Assembly: GCA_900320925.1 (NCBI GenBank) | Contig: ONUD01000019.1 | Span: forward strand, 1 to 11,339 | Direction: 5' to 3' | Origin: an uncultured Eubacteriales bacterium | GTDB lineage: Bacteria; Bacillota; Clostridia; Oscillospirales; Acutalibacteraceae | DNA length: 11,339 nt | Part shown: in pieces, positions 1 through 5,900 of the stretch | Position numbering within the stretch: the stretch's first letter is position 1 | How the letters are laid out: each line of letters starts with the position of its first letter | Program-made: the position numbers and the translations under genes | Notes under the pieces: model-generated | Told to the model about the DNA's origin: nothing | The model's input: only the letters and a program-made list of their open reading frames with translations | Databases searched by the model: none

Positions 1-790
1 CCCAAAGCACGGTATTGCGTCTTTTCTTGTTATTTTCGGGATAGGTAAGGGGGTCATAGGCATACGGGTTCTGTGTAATGCCCGCAATAGCCGCACACTC
101 CGCCACCGTGCAGTCCCGAATATCCTTGTTGAAGTAGAGGTTCGCAGCAGACTGCACGCCCCGACAACCGCTGCCGTAGTTCACCAGATTCAGGTAAGTT
201 TCGATAATATCGTCTTTAGAGTAAGTGCGTTCGAGCTTGAAAGCACGGAAAATCTCACGCAGCTTCCGGTTGATACTGTTTTCATTGTCATCGGTCAGGT
301 TTTTGATAAGCTGCTGGGTAATGGTCGAGCCGCCGAACTGAGAGGAGCCTGTCGCAAGGCTGAAAACAGCACCGCCTGTACGTTTCAGATCCACGCCGTT
401 ATGCTCAAAGAAGCGTTTGTCCTCAATGGCGATCTGGGCATCAATCATTTTTTTAGGAATATCCTGATAGCTGACCCATACACGGTTCTCAGTCGAGTAG
501 AGGGTGGTATATTCCTCAAATTCCTGCGTTTCATAGTTCTGGACATAGATCCTGCTGGTCTGATTGAGGGTCAGCTTGTCCAGATTGATGGTCAGCGGTT
601 CATTGGCAATGCCCATGATGTAGAACAGCAGGGATATGCCAATCACGATTCCCGTCACCACCATGGCTAACAGGATCGTAAAAAGGATCCTGCCAATGAA
701 CGCAAAAACACCTCCGGCAGCAGAAGCGATCAGTGAAGGAATGGACGGAGCCGCTTCATCTTTATACTTGCTGATGTCCGTATTTCTCAT
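1..790 (-). CDS. Class A penicillin-binding protein (PBP1A family), N-terminal part, runs off window
   Basis: Bifunctional peptidoglycan synthase; the visible part is the membrane anchor and glycosyltransferase (GT51) domain that polymerises lipid II outside the cell membrane. Reading from the ATG at 790, 263 codons are open to the window edge, so the rest of GT51 and the transpeptidase domain lie outside. A short cytoplasmic tail is followed by one hydrophobic segment at about residues 34-60. All GT51 motifs are visible: EDKRFFEHNG at 123-132 with the catalytic Glu123, GGSTITQQLIKN at 153-164, RKLREIFRAFKLE at 175-187, DIIETYLN at 194-201 and RGVQSAANLYFNKD at 210-223. The start is supported by AGGGGAGG at 803-810, 12 bases upstream, which is slightly long. 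The gene is divergent from the small BofC-like gene. The family assignment is firm; which housekeeping PBP1 paralogue it is cannot be told from this part. Confidence 0.95.
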   Translation of the reverse strand, partial: MRNTDISKYKDEAAPSIPSLIASAAGGVFAFIGRILFTILLAMVVTGIVIGISLLFYIMGIANEPLTINLDKLTLNQTSRIYVQNYETQEFEEYTTLYSTENRVWVSYQDIPKKMIDAQIAIEDKRFFEHNGVDLKRTGGAVFSLATGSSQFGGSTITQQLIKNLTDDNENSINRKLREIFRAFKLERTYSKDDIIETYLNLVNYGSGCRGVQSAANLYFNKDIRDCTVAECAAIAGITQNPYAYDPLTYPENNKKRRNTVLW

Positions 791-830
791 ATTTTCAAAA
801 AACCTCCCCTATTGATAAATCACCTATGTT

Positions 831-859
831 ATTATACCATAAAATCGGAAAAATGGAAC
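831..859 (-). promoter_or_regulatory. Probable extended -10 promoter of the PBP gene
   Basis: On the minus strand there is a perfect TATAAT at 831-836, preceded by TG one base further upstream (838-839), which makes an extended -10. The -35 position 17 bases upstream (GTTCCA, 854-859) is poor, as is common for extended -10 promoters. Transcription would begin near 824, giving a leader of about 34 bases that contains the Shine-Dalgarno site at 803-810. Confidence 0.6.
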
Positions 860-969
860 AGCTTTTTTAGAAAAAAAATGCCGCATCGGAATATCTATGA
901 TTTTATCAAAAAAAAGGACAATGTTATGAATAAATACGTGATAATTCCCCAAAATAAGGGCAGGAGGAG

Positions 970-1323
970 ATGAGAAAGATGAAAAATTTGCTGTTGATCA
1001 CAGGGAGTATCCTGTTGTTATGCATCCTGATTACATCGTTCTATGCACCGCCTGTCCCCGAGGCGGCAGAGCAGTCCGAACCGCAGGCGGAAATACGGGA
1101 ACTGTCCGAACAGGAACAGCCATCATCGTCGGCAAAACACTACTATCTGGCAGAATATGACAAAAAAATCGCCGCCTTTGCACAAGGACAGGAGAAACCC
1201 ATTTATATCAGTGATGTCTATGTCAGCACCCTGCCGAAAGCGGATATTGCCCTGATGAAAAAGGGCATTCCTGCTGACAGCGAAAAGGAACTGAAACGCC
1301 TGATAGAAGATTATTGCAGTTAA
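970..1323 (+). CDS. Small membrane-anchored or secreted protein with BofC-like C-terminal domain
   Basis: A 117-residue protein with a basic N-terminus, one hydrophobic segment (about residues 5-24: uncleaved anchor or signal peptide), a Glu/Pro/Ser/Gln-rich linker (about 26-55) and a compact C-terminal domain (about 57-117). The domain pattern, YYLAEYDKKIAAF, then DVYVSTLP, then KKGI, then a terminal SEKELKRLIEDY, resembles the C-terminal domain of BofC, the forespore protein that limits SpoIVB in Bacillus. I recognise this from memory of the family, so it is a moderate-confidence call. Cys18 lies in the hydrophobic segment without a small residue before it, so this is not a good lipobox. 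The start is uncertain: AGGAGG at 962-967 is only 2 bases from the ATG at 970 but 11 from the ATG at 979, which would give 114 residues. A weak possible promoter is AGGACA (915-920) with GATAAT (940-945), spaced 19 bases. It is divergent from the PBP gene. Confidence 0.75.
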   Translation: MRKMKNLLLITGSILLLCILITSFYAPPVPEAAEQSEPQAEIRELSEQEQPSSSAKHYYLAEYDKKIAAFAQGQEKPIYISDVYVSTLPKADIALMKKGIPADSEKELKRLIEDYCS

Positions 1324-1333
1324 GGAAGAATAC

Positions 1334-1365
1334 GGCGTGAGGAGTACCGTGGAACTTCTCACGCC
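1334..1365 (+). other. 12-bp hairpin after the BofC-like gene, no U-tract
   Basis: The arms 1334-1345 and 1354-1365 pair over 12 positions (one G-U) around an 8-base loop, beginning 11 bases after the stop codon. The position suits a terminator, but the bases that follow (CGTTGCTGTC) are not U-rich on either strand. It may be a 3'-end stabilising or factor-dependent element rather than a standard intrinsic terminator. Confidence 0.6.
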
Positions 1366-1671
1366 CGTTGCTGTCAAAATGAATAAAATGAAAATATATT
1401 TCTTCTTAAATTGGCAAATTTTTCCATAAAATATTTTGCTTTTCACATCCCTTCCATTGTGAAAGAGAAAGAGTGTGAAAGTGAATACTACTGAAAAAGA
1501 TTTTTGGAAAATCCCTGAAAGCTTGATGAAATCACTGTTTTTTAAAAAGTCCCCGATAAATCGAAAAGATATTTTAGCCAAAAAATCCACTTATTCATTG
1601 GGTAAAACCTCTAAAAAATAAAGTGCAAAGAAGTGAAAATGTGAACGATTTTTAAATTTTTCAAAAAGGTG
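1366..1671. other. AT-rich intergenic stretch with repeated GTGAA elements
   Basis: No convincing gene lies here. The stretch is strongly AT-rich compared with its neighbours. It carries five GTGAA elements on the plus strand, at 1459, 1475, 1481, 1633 and 1641. The first pairs with TTTCAC at 1441-1446 to make an inverted repeat with a 12-base spacer. A 46-48 codon lysine-rich reading frame with a GTG start (1475 or 1481 to 1621) is present but lacks a clear ribosome binding site. The stretch leads into the promoter of the XRE regulator. Confidence 0.5.
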
Positions 1672-1700
1672 GTGACAATTCAAAAAAAGTGGTATATAAT
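1672..1700 (+). promoter_or_regulatory. Sigma-A-type promoter of the XRE regulator
   Basis: GTGACA (1672-1677, five of six consensus bases) and a perfect TATAAT (1695-1700) are separated by exactly 17 bases. Transcription would start near 1707. The short leader holds the AGGGGGA ribosome binding site at 1724-1730, 7 bases before the start codon. Confidence 0.75.
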
Positions 1701-1737
1701 ATTTTTGTAAAGATTTTTAATACAGGGGGAATCCGAA

Positions 1738-2139
1738 ATGTACAGTATGATCTCTTACTGGCTCAAGTATTACAGACATGAATGCGGACTGACACAACAG
1801 CAGGTGGCGGATCGTTTGAAAATCGAACGCTCTACCTATACCTACTACGAAACCGGCAAAACCAAACCTGACATCAGTACACTCATCAAAATTGCCAAGG
1901 TATTCAATATCAGTTATACCGCTCTCTTGCAGGGAATCGAAGATGAACTCGAGGCAGCCGTTGCCGACATCCATTCCGGCTCGCCTGATGATGATGAGGG
2001 CTTGAAGTACCGTACCCATGCTACCACTAAATATGAGGTGGAGCTTCTGTTCTTAGTACGCAACATGACGCCAAAACAAAGAAGGGAAGTTGTCAATCTC
2101 GCCAAAAAATTACTGGCTGATTCCGAAGCAGCAAAATAA
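1738..2139 (+). CDS. XRE-family HTH transcriptional regulator
   Basis: A 133-residue protein with a Cro/CI-type helix-turn-helix (HTH_3) at about residues 8-64. The helices run YYRHECGLTQQQVADRLKI, then RSTYTYYETGKTKPDISTLIKIAKVF, then NISYTALL, the usual pattern with the recognition helix around 31-38. The remaining tail (about 66-133) has an acidic stretch and then a basic helical end (TPKQRREVVNLAKKLLADSE), as in many SinR-like or phage-like repressors where the tail mediates oligomerisation. The ATG at 1738 is preferred over the one at 1747 because AGGGGGA sits 7 bases before it. The gene has its own promoter and terminator, so it is monocistronic. The Ca2+ ATPase follows on the same strand with repeat-rich control DNA between them, so it could be a target; this is inference only. 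The ligand or signal is unknown. Confidence 0.92.
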   Translation: MYSMISYWLKYYRHECGLTQQQVADRLKIERSTYTYYETGKTKPDISTLIKIAKVFNISYTALLQGIEDELEAAVADIHSGSPDDDEGLKYRTHATTKYEVELLFLVRNMTPKQRREVVNLAKKLLADSEAAK

Positions 2140-2145
2140 TACATA

Positions 2146-2183
2146 AGGGCAGAATATCTTTTGGGTTATTCTGCCCTCTTTTT
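2146..2183 (+). terminator. Intrinsic terminator after the XRE regulator
   Basis: A perfect 11-bp stem (2146-2156 with 2167-2177) and a 10-base loop are followed by CTTTTT. The hairpin begins 6 bases after the stop codon. It separates the regulator from the ATPase transcription unit. Confidence 0.92.
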
Positions 2184-2248
2184 GTCAAAAACATCGTCTT
2201 TTCACTATGTTTTTCGTCAAAATATCGTAAGAATATGACTTGACGAAA
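2181..2248. repeat. Three copies of a TTTsGTCAA element upstream of the ATPase promoter
   Basis: TTTCGTCAA at 2212-2220 and its exact complement TTGACGAAA at 2240-2248 form a perfect 9-bp inverted repeat with a 19-base spacer. The right arm covers the -35 box (2240-2245). A near copy, TTTGTCAAA, lies at 2181-2189 in the U-tract region of the previous terminator. The two forward copies are each followed by ATCGT (2193-2197 and 2224-2228). The layout suggests an operator, but the binding protein is unknown. Confidence 0.5.
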
Positions 2249-2268
2249 TGATAGCGGTGTTGTAAAAT
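2240..2268 (+). promoter_or_regulatory. Sigma-A-type promoter of the Ca2+ ATPase
   Basis: TTGACG (2240-2245) and TAAAAT (2263-2268) each match five of six consensus bases and are separated by the ideal 17 bases. Transcription would start near 2275, giving a leader of about 45 bases that is too short for a known metal riboswitch. The -35 box lies inside one arm of an inverted repeat. Confidence 0.78.
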
Positions 2269-2284
2269 CTTAAATAGTGTTGTA
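2257..2284 (+). repeat. Direct repeat GTGTTGTA with 20-bp period at the ATPase start site
   Basis: Identical 8-mers lie at 2257-2264, overlapping the start of the -10 box, and 2277-2284, just after the predicted start site. Their offset of 20 bp is about two helical turns, so they would face the same side of the DNA. This is compatible with a dimeric repressor site. Chance is possible, because the element is short. Confidence 0.4.
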
Positions 2285-2320
2285 TGACACAAAAATTTAA
2301 AAAGAGCGGAGAATCGTAAA

Positions 2321-5020
2321 ATGAAAAACTTTGGACTGACTGACGAACAAGTCAAGCAATCAAAAGAAAAGTACGGCGATAACCGGCTCACCGAACAGAA
2401 ACGGGAAACTTTCTGGCAAAAACTGCTGGAAAATTTCGGCGACCCCATGATTAAAATTCTGTTGGTGGCACTGGTTCTCAATGTAATTTTCGTCGTCCTG
2501 CACTACACCGCAGGAATCGGTGATACCGAATGGTATGAAGCGGTCGGTATTGCCGCAGCCGTACTCATCGCTACTTTCGTGTCAACTTTTTCCGAATACA
2601 ACAATGAAAATGCCTTCCAGAAACTCCAGGAAGAGGCTTCCCTGATTAAGTGCAAGGTCTACCGTAACGGTGAAATTGCAGAAATCGCTATCAATGATAT
2701 TGTTGTAGGTGACTGCGTACTCCTCCAAAGCGGTGACAAGATTCCGGCGGACGGTATTATCGTAGACGGCAATCTTGCTGTTGACCAGTCTGTCCTCAAC
2801 GGTGAAAGCAAGGAAGCAAAGAAAAAGGCTGTCCCCGATGACTACAAAGAGGACGAGGGCGAAGCCATGGACTTCCTCAATGAATACAAGGTATTCAGAG
2901 GGGCTGTTGTCTGCTCCGGCAATGCTGTCATGGAAGTGACTACCGTCGGTGACAAGTCCGTCTATGGTCAGATTGCCAAAGAACTCCAGATTGATGATGA
3001 CAGAGAATCTCCCTTGCAGGTCAAACTGACAAAGCTTGCCAATGCCATCAGTAAGTTCGGCTATATCGGCGGTGTGGCAATTGCCATTGCCTATATGGTG
3101 CAGGCGGTATTCTTCTATAACGGCGGTGTCAGTGCCTATTTTGCCAACCCTGAATGGCTCATCACGATCTTCACCGATGTTGTCAAGGCTGTCATGTTTG
3201 CCGTGGTCATCATCGTCATGGCGGTACCGGAGGGGCTTCCGCTGATGATTGCCATCGTGTCCTCCATGAACATGAAAAAAATGCTCAACGATAACGTGCT
3301 TGTCCGTAAGGTCAGCGGTATCGAAACCGCAGGCAGTCTGAATATCCTGTTCAGCGACAAAACAGGTACCATCACCAAGGGCAAGCTCGAAGCTGTCAAT
3401 TTCCTTGACGGTACCGGCAAGGAAGCCAAAAGCTTTGAGGAAATCAAGGGCAAGGCAGGCGAAATGCTGGCACTCGCTCTTAAACATAACACCAATGCCG
3501 TGATTACAGGTTCCGGCGATACCCTGAAAGTCGTCGGCGGCAACCCCACCGAAAGAGCCGTGTTGCAGTTTGTGGCACACGCGGAAGACAAATATCCGAA
3601 TGTCAAGCCCGCCTATTCCGTTCCCTTCAACTCCACCAATAAATACAGTGCCACCACCATCGAGGGCGATAAACATATCACTCTCATCAAGGGTGCTCCT
3701 GAAAAACTGATCCAGAACTGCAAATATTACTATGACGAAAACGGCAACAAAGCGAAATTTGACGGCAAGGTGCTGAACCAGAAAATTGATGAACTTGCCA
3801 ACAGAGCCATCCGTGTACTGGCAGTAGCTACTTCTGACACTCCTTTGACCAGTGATTCCCTGCCCGGCGGCGATTGGACACTCATCGGTGTCATCGGTAT
3901 CCGTGACGAAGTAAGACCGGAATCCGTGACCGCTATCAAAGAAGTGCATGGTGCCGGTGTGCAGGTTGTCATGATTACAGGCGACCGTAAGGAAACCGCT
4001 GTTGCCATTGCCAAAGATGCCGGTCTGCTGACATCGGATGATGATGTAGTGCTGACTTCCGCAGAACTGGCTAAAATGAGCGATGACGAAGTGAAAAAAC
4101 AGATTCCTCATATCCGTGTCATTGCCCGTGCATTGCCTACCGATAAGAGCCGTCTTGTCAGACTCTCTCAGGAACTCAACCTTGTTGTCGGCATGACCGG
4201 CGATGGTGTCAATGACTCCCCTGCCCTCAAAAAAGCAGATGTCGGCTTTGCGATGGGCGGCGGTACAGAGGTCGCCAAAGAAGCCAGTGACATTGTTATC
4301 CTCGATGACAACTTCAACTCTATCGCCAAAGCGATCCTCTACGGCAGAACCATCTTCAACAATATCCGCAAGTTTATCACGTTCCAGCTTTCCATCAATA
4401 TTTCGGCTGTGCTGATTTCCTTTATCATGCCGCTGCTCAAGCTGGACAACCCGCTGACCATTACACAGATTCTCTGGGTCAACCTTGTCATGGATACCCT
4501 TGCAGCCCTTGCCCTCGGCGGTGAGCCTGCTCTCAAGCGTTACATGAGAGAGAAACCAAAACGCCGTGATGAAAGCATTGTCAGCAAGTCCATGAAAGGA
4601 CAATTGACGGTTTCCACTATCTGGATTTTCCTTTGCAGCTTCTTTGTCCTCATCTCCCAGCTTTGGGAAACAAGCCCCATCTGGAATTTTGTCAGAAGCG
4701 ACACCAATACCAAGGGTGAATTCATCTTCCTCATGACCACCTACTTCTGTTTCTTCATTCTGATTTCTGTCTGCAACTCCCTGAATGTAAGAACAGAAAA
4801 ACTCAATGTCTTTGAGCATATCGGTGAAAATCCCAACTATTTCCGCATTATGGGTCTGATTATCGTGATTCAGGTCGGCTTGACCTATATCGGCGGTGAA
4901 ATCTTCAACTGCCACGGTCTGAATCTGACAGAATGGCTGTTGGTCATTGTCCTCTCCCTCTCCATTATCCCTGTAGACCTCATCAGAAAGGCTATTACCA
5001 AAGCCATTTCTAAGAAATAA
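2321..5020 (+). CDS. Calcium-translocating P-type ATPase, PMCA-type (type IIB)
   Basis: A membrane pump that uses ATP to export Ca2+ from the cytoplasm. The 899 residues follow the P2 ATPase layout: N-terminal cation-ATPase domain (about 1-60), two membrane helices (about 44-62 and 72-90), actuator domain with NGES at 160-163 in place of the usual TGES, M3/M4 (about 247-312) with PEGLP at 303-307, phosphorylation site DKTGT with Asp346, ATP-binding KGAPE at 457-461, TGDR at 553-556, TGDGVNDSPAL at 626-636, and six C-terminal helices. Putative Ca2+ ligands are Glu304 (M4), Asn721 and Asp725 (M6). Ala696 in M5 occupies the place of the second-site Glu of SERCA, which points to one Ca2+ per cycle. 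There is no calmodulin-binding tail. GGAG at 2308-2311 lies 9 bases before the ATG. It has its own promoter and terminator. Family assignment is firm; Ca2+ specificity is inferred from motifs. Confidence 0.95.
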   Translation: MKNFGLTDEQVKQSKEKYGDNRLTEQKRETFWQKLLENFGDPMIKILLVALVLNVIFVVLHYTAGIGDTEWYEAVGIAAAVLIATFVSTFSEYNNENAFQKLQEEASLIKCKVYRNGEIAEIAINDIVVGDCVLLQSGDKIPADGIIVDGNLAVDQSVLNGESKEAKKKAVPDDYKEDEGEAMDFLNEYKVFRGAVVCSGNAVMEVTTVGDKSVYGQIAKELQIDDDRESPLQVKLTKLANAISKFGYIGGVAIAIAYMVQAVFFYNGGVSAYFANPEWLITIFTDVVKAVMFAVVIIVMAVPEGLPLMIAIVSSMNMKKMLNDNVLVRKVSGIETAGSLNILFSDKTGTITKGKLEAVNFLDGTGKEAKSFEEIKGKAGEMLALALKHNTNAVITGSGDTLKVVGGNPTERAVLQFVAHAEDKYPNVKPAYSVPFNSTNKYSATTIEGDKHITLIKGAPEKLIQNCKYYYDENGNKAKFDGKVLNQKIDELANRAIRVLAVATSDTPLTSDSLPGGDWTLIGVIGIRDEVRPESVTAIKEVHGAGVQVVMITGDRKETAVAIAKDAGLLTSDDDVVLTSAELAKMSDDEVKKQIPHIRVIARALPTDKSRLVRLSQELNLVVGMTGDGVNDSPALKKADVGFAMGGGTEVAKEASDIVILDDNFNSIAKAILYGRTIFNNIRKFITFQLSINISAVLISFIMPLLKLDNPLTITQILWVNLVMDTLAALALGGEPALKRYMREKPKRRDESIVSKSMKGQLTVSTIWIFLCSFFVLISQLWETSPIWNFVRSDTNTKGEFIFLMTTYFCFFILISVCNSLNVRTEKLNVFEHIGENPNYFRIMGLIIVIQVGLTYIGGEIFNCHGLNLTEWLLVIVLSLSIIPVDLIRKAITKAISKK

Positions 5021-5022
5021 TC

Positions 5023-5060
5023 AAACCCCGCCTGCCGGATTATACAGCAGGCGGGGTTTT
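5023..5060. terminator. Shared bidirectional terminator between convergent units
   Basis: A perfect 13-bp GC-rich stem (5023-5035 with 5047-5059) has an 11-base loop. On the plus strand it starts 2 bases after the ATPase stop codon and is followed by TTTTACTTTTG. On the minus strand it is followed by TTTGATTATT, a weaker tail. The minus-strand gene's last sense codons lie in one arm and its stop codon (5040-5042) in the loop. Confidence 0.88.
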
Positions 5061-5888
5061 ACTTTTGTCAGACAGACAGTCGCTTTGGCGGGCTTTCAAT
5101 CCCTCATAAATGATATTGTCAAGAATGTTACGGTACTCTCCCGGCTCCAGCAAATCATATGCCAAAACGATTTGCGATACGGTCAGATTCAGCACCTCAT
5201 TGCAGGATGTTTTGTCAAAATGCTGACGGAGAAAGGGATTGAAATTGCCCGATCGACGGTCTTTTTCCATGTCGTCCGCTGCATCCATCAGATAAATCCA
5301 GCGTCCGAGATAATACCCGAATGTGCCTAAAATATGCTTTGTCTGTGTGTCATCGGAAAGCATTTGGCAAATGACAGACAATGCCTTTGCCGTAGGGTCT
5401 GCCGCACGGTCAATAGCACTTTCAGCATTTTCCGCCTGCACCTGTGCCGCCATCATGACCGATACCGTTTCGGCAATGACGGGACAGGCTTTTTTTGCCC
5501 TGCGAAAGCACCCTCCAAACAGCAGTTTGCCGAGCCGTGCCAGATTCCTCTTGACAAATCCTGCATCCGTGATGGTGTCCTGCAATTTGTAATAGGTCAT
5601 GATGACCGATACTGCCCCTGCCAAAGCCATACTTTCGCCCTCACTGTCACAAAAGCGGCACTTTTTCAGCGGATTGCAAACACACCGCCCCTTTGTAACA
5701 CAAGGACTTTCCTTTCGGACACTCATGGACAGCATTGCCAGCATGGTGTCGTCATAGCTGAGTGCTAGCCGTGCCAAAATGCCATAGTCCTTTCCCATAC
5801 GGCGGCAAAGTCCGCAATAGACACTCTTGTAGCTTTCATAGTCCTTGATTTTCATTTCCGCTTTGAGCGGTCGGACATAACCGAACAT
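5040..5888 (-). CDS. DUF5685-like uncharacterised protein, Cys-rich N-terminus and Asp-rich motif
   Basis: A 282-residue, probably soluble, mostly helical protein of unknown function. The opening MFGYVRPLK, the YCGLC motif and the later GRWIYLMDAADDMEKD with GNFNPF match my memory of the DUF5685 family; no biochemical role is known to me. Seven cysteines fall in the first 80 residues (25, 28, 63, 69, 71, 77, 80), a plausible metal or redox cluster. Two acidic patches stand out: DD at 46-47 in LSYDDTML, and D202, D205, D206, D210 in a DxxDDxxxD pattern. No signal peptide or clear membrane segment is seen. It is the last gene of the leftward cluster, only 12 bases after the uvrA stop, with GGCGGTGGGAG just before the ATG, so it is probably translationally coupled to uvrA. 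Its final codons form part of the terminator stem. Confidence 0.85.
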   Translation of the reverse strand: MFGYVRPLKAEMKIKDYESYKSVYCGLCRRMGKDYGILARLALSYDDTMLAMLSMSVRKESPCVTKGRCVCNPLKKCRFCDSEGESMALAGAVSVIMTYYKLQDTITDAGFVKRNLARLGKLLFGGCFRRAKKACPVIAETVSVMMAAQVQAENAESAIDRAADPTAKALSVICQMLSDDTQTKHILGTFGYYLGRWIYLMDAADDMEKDRRSGNFNPFLRQHFDKTSCNEVLNLTVSQIVLAYDLLEPGEYRNILDNIIYEGLKARQSDCLSDKSKTPPAV

Positions 5889-5900
5889 ACTCCCACCGCC

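Noticed and set aside
927..956. Sigma-F/G-like promoter match (TGAATA, 17 bases, CAAAATA) before the BofC-like gene
   Set aside because: The predicted transcription start would fall at about 963, inside the Shine-Dalgarno site at 962-967, so it could not serve the gene as annotated.
1123..1590. A minus-strand frame of 155 codons rich in Phe and Ile
   Set aside because: It overlaps the BofC-like gene in antisense and reads the complement of AT-rich, Lys-coding DNA. No ribosome site or domain is visible.
1475..1621. A 46-48 codon lysine-rich reading frame with GTG start in the intergenic gap
   Set aside because: It has only a poor purine stretch upstream, no good promoter, and a composition like random AT-rich DNA. 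It could be a small gene, but the sequence alone does not support it.
2275..2320. Possible metal riboswitch (yybP-ykoY type) in the ATPase leader
   Set aside because: The leader from the predicted start site is only about 45 bases and holds just a weak 4-bp GTGT/ACAC pairing, too short for that fold.
2582..4915. A stop-free minus-strand frame of 777 codons opposite the Ca2+ ATPase gene
   Set aside because: Its translation is rich in His, Asp and Asn and shows no recognisable domain. The plus-strand frame is a clear full-length P-type ATPase. The long frame is best explained by the codon use of that gene.
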